Shown in pieces: positions 46,153-57,248 of a stretch of 64,000 nt of DNA (positions within the stretch are counted from its first letter, which is position 1; each line of letters opens with the position of its first letter). The DNA is from Microbotryomycetes sp. JL201 (Eukaryota > Basidiomycota > Microbotryomycetes). Below the pieces are notes generated by a model that was given only the letters and a program-made list of their open reading frames with translations, searched no databases and was not told the DNA's origin. The stretch lies in contig JAQYUZ010000002.1 of NCBI GenBank assembly GCA_033819885.1, positions 62,001 to 126,000 of the forward strand. Direction: 5' to 3'. The position numbers and the translations under genes were made by a program.

Positions 46153-48739
46153 ATGGCGTGCGCATCGGCGTGCACGCGAGCTCGATTCGGCTCGGCGCTG
46201 GTGGCCGGCCTCGTGCGGTCCTCACCGACAAGCGCAGACGCCATCAAACCCGTTTCAGCTCGCTTTTTTGCTCACAAAAGCATCAGCACTCGATCCTGGG
46301 CAGCGGAGGGCATGGCGCGGCCGATTACGTCCATTTCGATCGCCGGCTGTTCGACTAGATTACCACTAGCTGCGTTCTCGGGGCGGATACGGAGCAGATT
46401 CGCATCAACGGAAGCCGATCGACCAACAGCGCAATCAGCAACGCAGCGACCAGCTGACGCAGACCGGAACTTGGCTCCGGCGACTTCACCAGACGCGACA
46501 AAAGTCACCAAGCTCGCAGAAAGGGTCCAAATGGGCGAGATCAGGCGTTTGGTTCAACTGGCAAAGCCGGAGCGCAAGACAATCGGCTTGGCAATCGGAC
46601 TCGTCAGTAGCCCTGGCTCGAGGCTCATTCTGGCGTGCTTGCTCACATCTAAGTTACAGCTGTGTGTCTCCTCAACTGTATCACTATCCATACCAATGTT
46701 TATCGGCAAAATTATCGACTTGTTCTCGGGTTCGGCCAAAGACCTGCCCATTTCTGTGCCGACCGCCGCCGGCTTGCTCGCTCTGTTCTTTGCCGTGGGA
46801 GCGGCAGCGAGCATGGGAAGGACCATCTTGATGCGCATCAGCGGTCAAAGAATCGTCGCGCGTCTGCGAGAGGCGGCATATACGAACGTGCTGCGTCAAG
46901 ACATTGGCTGGCAGGATCTACAAGGCACCGCTCGACCGACACCGCTGTCAGACTCTTCGCCGACGGCCCAGAAACAGAACCAAGACGCATCGCCGTCTTC
47001 TACAGCAGTTGCCACAAAAGATACTGGCGTGCGCTCGACCGGAGACATCATCTCCAGGCTTGGTTCAGACGCCGGTATCGTCGGAGAAAGTCTCACTCGC
47101 GAGTTGAGCGAAGGTCTTCGAGCACTCGTTACGGCTACAGTCGGAATCGGTGCCATGCTGTACATTTCGGCTAAATTGACGGCTGTCATGCTGTTGATTG
47201 TGCCGCCGATCTCTATCGCAGCAGTGTTCTATGGTCGATTCCTTAAGAAGCTTTCGCGACGGACTCAAAAAGCTGTCGGTGACATGGTAGCCGTGTCTGA
47301 AGAACGTCTGGGAGCGATCAGAACTGTCCAAGCCTTCAATGCGGTCGAACCTCAAGAAACTCAGCGGTTCAAGGAAAAGGTTGACAAAATCTTTGCACTG
47401 GCGAAGACTGAAGCTTGGGCTTCGGGTCTATTCTACGGCGGCACTGGATTTGCTGGCAACACGACGCTGATTCTGCTGCTGCTGTACGGAGGCTCTCTTG
47501 TGTCTCGCGGCGTCATTAGCGTTGGTGACTTGACTTCGCTCATGGTCTACACGTTCTAGTACGTAGCATCCAGCCTCATGGTTCCGGCGCGTGAACTGAC
47601 CCGTCGCTGTGTAGCATTGGCTCGTCCTTGATCGGCCTTACGTCATTCTTTGGCACAATCATGAAAGGCTTGGGCGCCTCTGCCCGCGTTTTCGAACTAC
47701 TGGACGCAAAGCCAGTCTCTGTTCAACTTGGACAGGGCACCGTATTGCCAGTAACGGCGCCTCCTCGTCGACTCGTCTTTGATGATGTGCACTTTGCGTA
47801 CCCTTCGCGTCCAACGACCGACATTCTGCGTGGAGTCAACCTCGTCATTGAACCAGGTCAGTCGTCCTGCCCAAGACTCGCTGGCGCTCACGGCGCTAAT
47901 CACTGGCTTGGGGACTTTCAGGCACAATCACGAGTATTGCTGGCGGCTCGGGCAGTGGCAAATCTACGCTCGCCAACTTGCTCATCCGTTACTATGATCC
48001 TACGGCTGGGCGTGTGCTGTACGGTGACGAGGACATCCGAACGTACACGCCCGAGTCGTGGCGCAAGCGTATCGCGATCGTGCCTCAGGATCCTGCCTTG
48101 TTTTCAAACACTATCGCCGAGAACAGTCAGTTACTCAGATCGCTTTGGCAGGGACTCTTGCTGAGAAAATGTTTTCCTCTAGTCGCGTACGGCAGACCAA
48201 GTGCAACGAGGGCAGAGATTGAAGAAGCAGCCAGGCTCGCCAACTGTGGGTTTATCGACAGTCTTCCGCGGGGATTTGACACATTGGTCGGAGCACGTGG
48301 CGCTCAGCTGTCGGGTGGACAACGTCAGCGGTTGGCAATTGCCCGCGCGCTCTTGCTGAAGCCGAAAATCTTGGTCTGCGACGAGTAAGTGCGAGCTTTC
48401 GTGACCGTGCTCGATTCAGTCTTGCTGACACGCAAGACGGTTTTCATCAGAGCCACGTCTGCACTTGATGCCGCCAGTGAAAGTCTCGTCAACAAGGCCA
48501 TCAACAATATCTCGACGTCACACTCTTTGACGACCATCCTGATTGCTCATCGCTTGTCTACGATCAAGCAGGCCGACCGCGTCGTGTTTATGGACAATGG
48601 CGTCGTTGCTGAGCAGGGGACATTTGATGAATTGACAAGGGACGGCACTAGGTTCGCAGCTCTGGTGCAGAGTCAAATGTTGATGGGAGGTGCGGCCCCG
48701 CCGACTAGGGATCCACCAGCGAGCGATCACGCTGCGTGA
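46153..48739 (+). CDS. MDL2: mitochondrial ABC half-transporter (Mdl1/Mdl2, ABCB10-like)
   Basis: Half-size exporter of the mitochondrial inner membrane; yeast Mdl1 exports peptides. About seven exons give roughly 740 residues. The Arg/Ser-rich N-terminus is a presequence; an in-frame ATG at 46312 (MARPITSISIAG) gives a shorter, equally plausible one. The membrane domain runs from PMFIGKIIDLFSG to SLIGLTSFFGTIMKGLGAS. The ATPase domain shows VFDDVHFAYPSRP, Walker A GGSGSGKST, IAIVPQDPALFSNTIAEN (Q-loop), the signature LSGGQRQRLAIARALL, Walker B KILVCDE joined by an intron to ATSALDAASE, and the H-loop LIAHRLSTI. A linker of about 40 residues (PLSDSSPTAQKQNQD) is inserted after the RQDIGW loop. 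Whether it is Mdl1 or Mdl2 is not decided. Confidence 0.9.
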
Positions 48740-48915
48740 CCAGCCGGAAATGGAGTGACGGAACGAAAAAAGGGAAGAAATTGAGAGCAGGTCTCGATTA
48801 CTTCTATGTAGAGATACTAGATGTGCACGTACCACATAATCGCAACTTTTGACAACACTTGTCGCCCGAACGCGCTGCGAGGCTTTTTTTTTGGACCACA
48901 GCGCGCGCGCGAGCG

Positions 48916-51054
48916 ATGGCGCGCAACAAGACGCCCAAGAAGCGTTCAGCTCAACGGACTATGAGTGTAGCCGACTCTCCTCAGCCGACGTCTCAAATTC
49001 GAACGCCATCGAGTTCGCGTGCACAATCGGCGCAGCCAGCAGAGGCTACGCCTGTAGGAGCCGACGACGAAGGCGTATCCCAGGCACGCGAGGACGACAA
49101 ACCTTTAAGTGCTTTGCCTTTGAGGATGCAAGCTCGTACGGCGGGACAGAAGCGGCGTTTGCCTGGAACGGCGACTGGATCGGCAACAACGTCGAACGAA
49201 AGTGAACAGGCGATAGACTCGCAGCAGCAAGGCGTTAGAGATGATGATGCTTCTCAGTCGACCCCCCGACGCGTCAAGAAGCCAAAGTGGGACAAGGCGA
49301 AGCGTGAAGCGCGGCGACAGGCTGCTGGAGCTACTGCTGCCACTCATGACGATAGCAATGCAGCAGACGAGCAAAAGGACGTGCAAGGAGATTTCAGCGA
49401 CCTGTTTGTCATCGATACGACGCCGAGCGCTGTGCCCAGGCAATCAGCTCTGAAAGACGAGGACGACGTCGAAAACGATCAACCAGCGGACGAGATTAAC
49501 CAGTTTACGAAAGAGGTTTACGTCGTCAGCAGCAGTGAACCAGAAGATGATAGTGAAGAGGAAAGCGAAGACGTTAATAGCCAGAGCGAACAAGGGCACA
49601 GCCGGCCGCAGAGCAGAGACGGTACAGCAGACATCGCCACAGGCCAAGAGGACATTGACGATGACAGTTTCGAAATGCCGGAAGAGCTCAAGGGAACAAT
49701 CGTCGACGACAGTGCGGCCAAAGTCACTGGGAGGTACTACAAGGAGGCAGACTTGACAAAGAGCTGCGCATTGTGTGGCGGCAAGTCGGCTCTGTCCATC
49801 TGCTCCAGATCTTGGGCTCACGTCGCTCGTTACAGAACGTGGGCATTCATCAAGAGACTGTGATCATTCGCAATGCTTTGTCTGCGGCGCCATTGACAGT
49901 GAACACGAAGCGAGACACTGCCCAGTCATGCTCGTGTGCGCTGGTTGTGGCTCGCGGGGTCACTTTGTCAAGGTGAGCCTGATCAAATCGCAGATGGGCG
50001 CTTTGGCAAGGTTGTGACTGTTTCTCAATTGCAGAACTGTCATCTGTCAAATGGAAGGCGAGCTCCTATGCATCAACGATGCGCCTTGTGTCCGAGCACA
50101 CTGCACATGACCGTTGTATGTCGTCGTTCCTGATTGACTTGTAGCTTCTCTTGCTGACTTGCAACCATTGGATGCAAGAATTGTCCGACATTATGGCGGA
50201 TTTACGATCGGAAAGGCGCGAGACCTTCGAAGCGCTCGATCGTGCTCGCTTGCGCTAACGATGGCACAACCAAAGATCACTTCATTGACGACTGGTGTGT
50301 TGTGTTGTGTCAGAGCCAAAATATTTCACGAGCTGATTACGAATGACTGATGTGCAGCTTTTTGCCTCGAGGTCATCCAATCCGTTTGGCCGACCCATCA
50401 GCATTCAATCGTGCAGCACTCGGAGATGCTGCTGCTCGTGCGCCTCAACCGTCACTTGCACCAGGTGGCGCGGCGGGAAAAGCGAGACGTCAAGCCAAGG
50501 TCAACGCAGACAGGCAACGAATGATTGACGATGACGACGCGGATGACGACTGGTTCGCTTCGAGATCAAGATTTGGACAGAGTGGTCATCGTCGAAACAA
50601 TGATCGGCACAGTCAGTCTTCGAGAGGAAGCACGCCCACACATGCGTCGAGCACCCGGTTCGCGGATGGACGAGCATCTTCAAGTGGCAAGGGTGGAAGG
50701 TTTGCACGGGCAAACGCAATGAAGAAGCTCTCAGGAGGCGGAGCAGACGAATCCAGACATTTGAGATTCAGCGAGAATCTAAAGGACCGGTTTTCAGATT
50801 CGCCGCGGGAGCGTAGTCGAGGCTCGAGAGATTGGGACAGACCAAATGACGACGACCGACGGTCACGAGCCAGTCGAGGCGGAGACGAGAGGCAATCACT
50901 TGACTATGGTGACAGGCGGCGCGGTGACATTTACGAGGACAGAGATAGGTCGGGCGGCGCTCGCAGGCACGGGGGCAATGGTGGCGGCACGCCTTCGCTC
51001 GCGTCTCGCATAGGACCCAAGCCGGCGCCGAGGTACCAGGGAGGATATTTCTGA
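48916..51054 (+). CDS. AIR1: zinc-knuckle protein of the TRAMP complex (Air1/Air2-like)
   Basis: RNA-binding subunit that links a Trf4-type poly(A) polymerase to the Mtr4 helicase for nuclear exosome decay. The N-terminal 270 residues are acidic and disordered, with a basic PRRVKKPKWDKAKR patch. The knuckles are CALCGERGHSSRDC, CFVCGAIDSEHEARHC, CAGCGSRGHFVKNC and CALCPSTLHMTVNC, the last followed by PTLWRIY as in Air proteins. Introns split knuckles 1, 3 and 4. The first of these begins with GCAAGT (49781-49835), a GC-AG intron that restores C-G-E-R-G-H. The C-terminus is rich in Arg, Ser, Gly and Asp and ends SRIGPKPAPRYQGGYF, an RGG/RS-type RNA-binding tail. Start ATG 48916 follows a CG-repeat tract. 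Confidence 0.85.
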
Positions 51055-51610
51055 GCTTGAAGTTTGCGTCATGCTATGTTGTCATGTACCACGCGCAATC
51101 TGCCCTTTGCATGTTGACAAGTCGGCACTCGGCAACCTTGGCACGAGCTGCCAGTCCGAGTCTCGACTGTGCAGATCTCTTTCGCTGCTACGTTGCAATT
51201 GGTCTCGCGATTCTCGCAAGCCAATCATTCGTCGGAAGCGAATTCATTCGCGAGTCTCGCAGATAGGGCCTGGCCGTCAATTTATTGTGCGCCAGGTGGC
51301 TCTGAAATGGCCCAGAAAGGAATGCGTTCCAGGATGCTGGCAAAAAGACGTGGGAAAGAGCACAGATGTCAAGGCCGTTGGTCTCTTGCTGTCTTTATAC
51401 AAAGCGAACAGCTTGGACACTACATTCCAGCATCAGACTTGGCTGCAGAAAAGGGCAGACAAGGGCAAGACATAGCTTCGCCGCCGAAACGACCCGAGGG
51501 GCGAGGTGGCGCTCGAGTTCTGGAAAACGAGAAACCGAGCTCGAGCGAACCTGGGCGAGCTACGATCGACGGCAGCGGGCAACACTCGCCGTATACTCCA
51601 TAGCTAAGGA
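51055..51610. other. intergenic region before the GPCR gene
   Basis: 556 bp holding the AIR1 3' UTR and the GPCR promoter. It contains an 8-bp inverted repeat CGCTCGAG (51510-51517) and CTCGAGCG (51540-51547). The long frame near 51071-51475 has no protein-like features. The true first exon of the GPCR could lie here. Confidence 0.4.
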
Positions 51611-53043
51611 ATGGGCGATGTCAGCCAGACGCAATGGATCCCGATCGGCGACAAGCGGCCTTGGATGATTGGCCTGTGCACGAGCATCACCGCGAGTCGG
51701 AATCCGATTCGTCCGACAGCAATCCGAACTTACCATTCTCATACGTTTAGATATCATGCGTATGCTTGCTCTCGTTTACGACGTACTGCGCATATCTTTT
51801 GGTGCAATATCGTCGCAAGAGTCCGGCCGAGCGGATGCAAGATGACTCCAAGTCGATCAAGTTCCTCATGTCACAGAGCGGGGTCCTGTTTCTGAACCTG
51901 ATTGTCGGAGGCGAGTCTATGAGGTTTGTGAGGAATCGCTCACGCGCTGAAGCTGGACCGCGTTGCGCGACGTCTGCGAACGTTTCCTTTTCAGACTTTG
52001 CACATTGCATTGGCTTGTTCGTCACATACAGGTGGTTGGCGATCGGAGCAATGCCAAACCCTGCAGACACGTTATGTACCATGCAAGGTGCGATTCCTGA
52101 CTCTTTCGAATGCCGACAATCTTCGCTGATGCCGAGAAACAGCTGTCACGCTGCAAATGGGCAATATCTTGTCGGCGTTTGCCAACACGTGGATCGCAAT
52201 ACACTCGCTCCTGCTCATTGTATTTTCAATCAAGCTGCCGTGGTGGGTACTGTGGACGTGGGTCGCATTCGAATGGACAGTCACGACCGTGCTCGCGATC
52301 GTTGGGCCTTTGCACATTGCAAAGGGTGGCCCAGCCTTCTATGGCATCGCTGGAAGCTATTGTTGGATCGCTCAAACCTACAGCCCTTGGCGTGTGTACC
52401 TGCACCACGCTTTCGTCATCGCCGCCGCCGGATTGTGCCTCCTGCTGTTCTCGATCACGAGCTTGTACATCGTCACAGCTCGCAGAAGAGCGCAGGGGTC
52501 GTCCGCTGCAGCTTTCCGAGTTGCCAAGGTCATGATGTTGTATCCGACCGTTTACATTGTCACAGTGTCAGCCTTGGGTGGGAATCATTTCTCGCGCCCA
52601 GCGTGCTGATCAGAGTTTCTTGCTACAGCGCTCCTCTATCGTCCACAAGAATTGCCGCCCTTGCAGGACATCCTTGGCCTTTGCAAGCGACCTTGGCAGC
52701 CGGCATCGTCATCGCACTATCGGGTGCCCTCAATTGCATTGTTTACGGCATGACGAGGTCTGTCGTGTCGATTCCGAACCCGACTCGTTTCTTCACGACG
52801 CAGGCAACGCAAAAGACTCGAGCTACAAGCGGTCACGATTTTTCGAGGAGTGGTACGAGTATTTTTATGATCCGATCACCGAGACTTTGCTGACGGTGCT
52901 TTTTTGGGTCGACAGCCGACCCAGGGCTCTCGAGACATCTCTTGACTGGCACAGCACCGAGCAAGGCACATTCGACTCGGTCTCACAGAAGTGCTACCGA
53001 CCCTGATTTCGATTCTGAAAAGGACGACGGGCAGCAGGTGTAA
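51611..53043 (+). CDS. seven-helix G protein-coupled receptor, Git3/cAMP-receptor-like
   Basis: Plasma-membrane receptor resembling the fungal Git3/Gpr1 and Dictyostelium cAMP-receptor-like group, which signal nutrients through G-alpha and PKA. Helix 1 is LLSFTTYCAYLLVQYRRKS; helix 2 is GVLFLNLIVGDFAHCIGLF, formed over an intron starting GCGAGT at 51911. Helix 3 is LQMGNILSAFANTWIAIHSLLLI, helix 4 WVLWTWVAFEWTVTTVLAI, helix 5 HHAFVIAAAGLCLLLFSITSLYIV, helix 6 VMMLYPTVYIVTVAPL (splice), and helix 7 LQATLAAGIVIALSGALNCIVYGMTR. The Ser-rich tail ends in an acidic DSEKDDGQQV. Cysteines in the loops near helices 3 and 5 could pair. The first exon is uncertain: ATG 51611 (MGDVSQTQW) is a candidate, but I could not find a clean join to helix 1. 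Confidence 0.72.
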
Positions 53044-53154
53044 CCTGCGCCAGTGCGTTGCTCAAGTTTCTGCTTTGTACATGGACCATATACGCTCTGG
53101 TCTACTATTTGTATAAAAGTTCTATCAATCCATTGTAATGCAATGCATCATTGG

Positions 53155-53212
53155 CACGTGAATGTTGACGGCTAGCTAGCCTTTGGACCGCTCGAGCCTC
53201 TTTCGCCACGTG
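53155..53212. promoter_or_regulatory. two CACGTG boxes upstream of EMC3
   Basis: CACGTG occurs at 53155-53160 and again at 53207-53212, the second only 6 bp from the EMC3 ATG. These are bHLH-type core sites. The second may lie inside the 5' UTR. Function is inference. Confidence 0.3.
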
Positions 53213-53218
53213 CCCAGC

Positions 53219-54560
53219 ATGGCTCAAGACCTCGTGCTCGATCCAGGTCAGTCGCACGCTGAAGTCTTAAGAACAAGTGATCGGTCCATCGAGCTGATCA
53301 CGTGGATGCATGCCGTGCAGCGATTCGAGACTGGGTGAGCGGACAGGCGCGTACGTCTGCAACCGTTTCAAACTGCTGATCTGGTCCCTTTTTGATCAGG
53401 TGTTGCTTCCTCTGACGGCTATCATGCTGCTTAGTGGGCTCATCAGGCACTACGTCGCCGTCATGATCCAATCCCCGCCCAAGCGACACTCGCTCAAAGC
53501 CATCAGGGAACAGTGAGCTGTCCGAAGCGTAAATTATCGTTCAAGAAGCATATTGTGACTTTGCCTCTTGATGTCCGTCTGCGTCACCGGAAAACAGGCG
53601 AGCACTGGCGCGTGGTGCTTTGCTGCGCAACAACGCATCGCACGTCGATCCCTCCTCGTTCGCAGCTCTGAAGCAACATTTGCAACATGCGTACACGACA
53701 GGGTCGTATCTGCAAGAACCACCAAAAGACAAGACGACAGACGAGCAATCTTCAACGGCGCCACCGAACCCACTCGCTGATCCGAAAGCAATGGATGGCA
53801 TGATGGACATGTTCAAGAAGCAAGCAGTCGGGTTCTTGCCACAGGTAAGCAACAAAGGCTGAACTGATCTGTCGAGAGAACCGGTCAAGAGGGTGGCTAG
53901 CTGACCAAAATGTTGTGCACACAGACGTTGCTCATGTACTACATTTCTTATTTTTTTGATGGATTCGTCCTCAGTACGTCCCTTTTCCATGGTCCGTGTC
54001 CCGTCGTGGCCAAAAACTCATGCAAGCCGGGTTCAGCTCGATTGCCGTTCCCGTTGACGGTCAGGTTCAAAGCAATGTTGCAACGCGGTATAGACACTAC
54101 AGACATGGACGCAAGCTGGGTGTCGAGCGTATCTTGGTATTTCTTGTGTTTGTTTGGTTTGACGCCAATCTATAAACTTTTGCTCGGACAAGACAACGGT
54201 ACGTCATTCCACCTCTCGATTTGCCATTTTTACATTCAAACGTTTGCAAAGCGATCACTCACGGGTTCTCTTGATGGTGTCGGTCACGTGTTTTCCCTTT
54301 CTTCCAAAACAGCCGCGGACGATTCACTCAACCCAATGCAATCTATACCAGGTCAACCGGCTCCACAACAACAACAACAACCTCTTCAATCACCTCTTCA
54401 CTCTTTCAATTGGTCAAACCAACCACAACCACCTCAAATGCCAGGTCAACCCGTACCTGATTTTCAAAAATTGTTTAAACAAGAAAACGAAAACTTGCAG
54501 TTGGTTAGGTACGATTGGGTTGCGAATGACGTAGAAAGTAGAATATTAAATTTGTTCTAA
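53219..54560 (+). CDS. EMC3: ER membrane protein complex subunit 3
   Basis: Insertase subunit of the ER membrane complex, of the Oxa1/YidC/Get1 superfamily. About seven exons give roughly 300 residues. MAQDLVLDP is joined to AIRDW (a 14-nt exon) and [19 protein letters not shown], the first helix. Then come [50 protein letters not shown] joined to [19 protein letters not shown] (conserved LPFPLTxRFKxMLQRGI) and [27 protein letters not shown]. The C-terminus has a polyGln/Pro stretch and ends [28 protein letters not shown], close to the yeast ending. Three hydrophobic helices are visible, as expected. Confidence 0.92.
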
Positions 54561-55092
54561 GGTGGTAGAATAACAAAGGGTTTTGACGTGAAACGATACG
54601 CTCATATTGGAGTAACTGTTGACGCGGGCAGTCAAGATGAATGAACGTCCATTGTTGCAAAAAGACACACGTGAGAGAGGCGCGCAGGAAGAGAAAGGGG
54701 GGGGGGGGGGGTGAGGGTATCTATCAAAAAGTATTTCGCTGGACAGGGAGAAACACGGTCAAGGCAAAAGTCTACCTGGGCAAACGAAAAAGAAAGAGAG
54801 AGACCAGTGTCTGTTTTGGTCCAGAAATCGGACCGGTATGGCCGTCTGCGGAATAAGGTGCATGAACCGCAGGGGGAAAAAAAAAAAAAAGAAAAAGAGA
54901 TCGAGAATTTGCGTATGTGCGAGAACCCAGTCGTAAAAGGAAGAAAAGAAAAGCGCAAACCGACGATTTAAACCGTCGAATGAAAGACCAATCGCCGGCT
55001 CTGGCGGCGTTTGCGGGGATGCTGCATATGTACCCGTCGACGATCGCAACATCACTTGATTCACGTCGTCGACTTCTTCTGTTGCTCCAAGT
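54561..55092. other. convergent intergenic region with homopolymer tracts
   Basis: 532 bp between the ends of EMC3 (plus) and the GH26-like gene (minus). It is strongly purine-biased on the plus strand, with a 15-G run (54697-54711) and a 14-A run (54887-54900). It presumably holds both 3' UTRs. No gene seen. Confidence 0.5.
54697..54711 (+). repeat. G15 homopolymer
   Basis: Fifteen G in a row, set in a G/A-rich strand. It is the longest mononucleotide run I see in the window, and its length is likely to vary or be miscounted by sequencing. Confidence 0.8.
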
Positions 55093-57248
55093 CTACAACG
55101 TCTTCATAACGAAGAGCGCACCCGCGACACCCGCAGTCATCATGACGCCGAGCTCGATGAATTCCGTCAATTGGCTGCCGTCGCTCGTCGTACCAAACAA
55201 GGAAGGGAATCCTGTCGGACGTGACCGAGTCGTGGCCGTGATCGCCTGAACGACTGTCGATTGCGTGTTTTCAATGTTTGTTGCGGCCGGCGCTCCGGCC
55301 GAGGAAATGGACGTTGGTGGCGCTCGTGAATTTGCCCAAGAGATGCGGCTGCCCATGCTGGCAAAGTCGGCACGCAACTCGCGGACGACGGACGAGTCAT
55401 TCGTGATGCGGAAATCACGGAAATCTTGGCCGCCAGAGTTGTCAGTCTCGTATTTTTCGTACTCAAAGTGCATGACGAGCTTGAGTCGAGGGAATTCGTC
55501 GTAGAACGACACGTTGGTGATGCAGTCAGTAATCCTGCAAGCGCGCGAGAGGAAAAACTCCCAGGATCAGTAAATGAATAGCGTGCAGGGTCACACATCA
55601 AACTGCTTACCAAGCCTGCTGCAACTCGGCGCGGGTGACACCAGTGGTGGTGTCGTTGACGTGGAAGGCCGCACCAGACTCGGCAAACTACAATGTGAGG
55701 CGGTCAGCTCCATAGATTGCTGCAGGCAGTTTCGAACGCGTCTCACCATGCAAGCCTTGTCAGGCTTGTTCTCGCAGTACGTCGTGTAAAAGTTGGTGAT
55801 TGTGGCGCCAGTGCCAGGATTGACACCCATGATGGCTTGCGAGCAGTACCCGGGCGTCTGCGGATTGTTCAAGACTTGTGCCTGATCTGTGCCCTTGTAG
55901 TCTGTGTCGCGCGCGGTCCTCGAGTCAGAGGACGGGGCTGACGCTCGGTGTGTGCAGCGTCGCAACTTACAAATGGACACGCCAATCCAGTCGACATAGT
56001 CGTCTCCAGGATAATAAGGTGCGAGCGAGTCATCGCCAGAGTCCAGCACGCCATTGTTGTTGGTGTCGAGCGCCCGAATGTCGGCTGCACTGCTTGCGTC
56101 TAATGTCTGACCATAAGGGTAGCTGAAGTCACAGCGATCGTCAGCGCGTTGCGCGAGAATTATTCAACGTTTCGCCAAACTGACCCTTGCGGCGTGTTTG
56201 GCGCCCAGACCATGATGGTGTCTGGCGCAATCGACTTGACGGCCGTGTACATCTCGCGCCAGTGCGAGACAAACTCGGTAGGCTGATTGCCGTACCTGTT
56301 CCATAGACCTTGCATTTCCGGTGCGTAGCGGAGGTACGTTGTGCGATTCAGTGAAGTTTGATCTATAGAGCGAATCGCGCGCAGGCGTCAGTGAGCAGAC
56401 AGACAGAAGCGCTGCGTGTTTACGCACAATCCAAAATCTGTTGGCCGAGAGCCGTAAAGTCGTCGTCGGAGACTGCTGCAAAGCCCTGCGCAGGATACAC
56501 TGTCAAAAAGACAGCCGCGTCCGTGCCCGATTCTTCAATGATCTGTAGAGCAGAGACGAAAGTTGAGTCGTGAGCTTTCAAGATGCACGCAGACAATCAA
56601 CTTGCGTTTTCTGGTGCCGGTCCACCTGCGCCGGTCACCCAGTTGTAGGGCGGTAGCGGAATATCCTGAGCGATCTGGAACACGGCGACATTCTGCTGTA
56701 GCTGACGATTGAAGAATGCAGGTCGATCGTTATAGCCTGCGTTGGTGACAGAGATAGTACGATGGTGGGATCAGCATGCAGGTGCGGGCGAGAGCTACTG
56801 TTGTTGCTGTAATGAGACGAGTCGAGCCTGCGCCGTTCCAAGGATACGGCGCGATCGTCGTGGGCCACGGGTAGCGTGTGGCGCGTGCAGGACGGGGCCA
56901 GCAGCTCGATCGGAGCACTCGAGAAACGCTGAGCGTGTGTGTGACCGCGCGGATGGGCGTGGGACGGCAACGAGGTCGGGGCACCGGTTGGTCGCCGCCG
57001 CGCCGTCACGCGCGACTGGCCATTTCTGAGGCGCGCGCGTGGGCCAGTTGTACAAACTCACCGTCTGCAGGATCCAACCATGCTCCAAAGATGACCTGGT
57101 CTCCCGGTGGCTCGCCCGGTGCGGCAGTGGCGAGCAACGGTGCGCGTGTTGTCGCGGCCAAGGCGACGGCGAGGCACGCAACGGCCGTCACGGCGCGTCG
57201 GGCGCTTGTGCGACGGCGCTGACGCTGCCGATGAGCGGATGATGGCAT
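55093..57248 (-). CDS. secreted glycoside hydrolase, GH26-like, probably GPI-anchored
   Basis: Likely cell-wall polysaccharide hydrolase of clan GH-A. A signal peptide (basic start, then AVTAVACLAVALA) precedes VIFGAWLDPADG. A 325-nt first intron (57061-56737) joins this to YNDRPAFFNRQLQQNVAVFQ. Further on are WVTGAGGPAPEN, DAAVFLTVYPAQGF, YLRYAPEMQGLWNRYGNQPTEFVSHWREMY and IAPDTIMVWAPNTPQGY. RYAPEMxGxW and VWAPN match the GH26 pattern RxxxExNGxW...WxWSPN, with the Glu as probable acid/base. The segment DYVDWIGVSI comes next in the barrel. The C-terminus has a Ser/Gly spacer (TTSDGSQL) and a hydrophobic end (ELGVMMTAGVAGALFVMKTL) without basic residues, as in GPI signals. Family placement is moderately sure; beta-mannanase activity is only the family's commonest one. 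Confidence 0.68.

Noticed and set aside
51071-51475. 134-codon frame between AIR1 and the GPCR
   Set aside because: Composition is random-looking, with no hydrophobic or domain pattern, and it fits no splice model for either neighbour.
56635-57222. Overlapping frames on both strands around 56.7-57.2 kb
   Set aside because: They fall in the long CG-rich first intron of the GH26-like gene, where stop codons are rare in all frames. No family resemblance.
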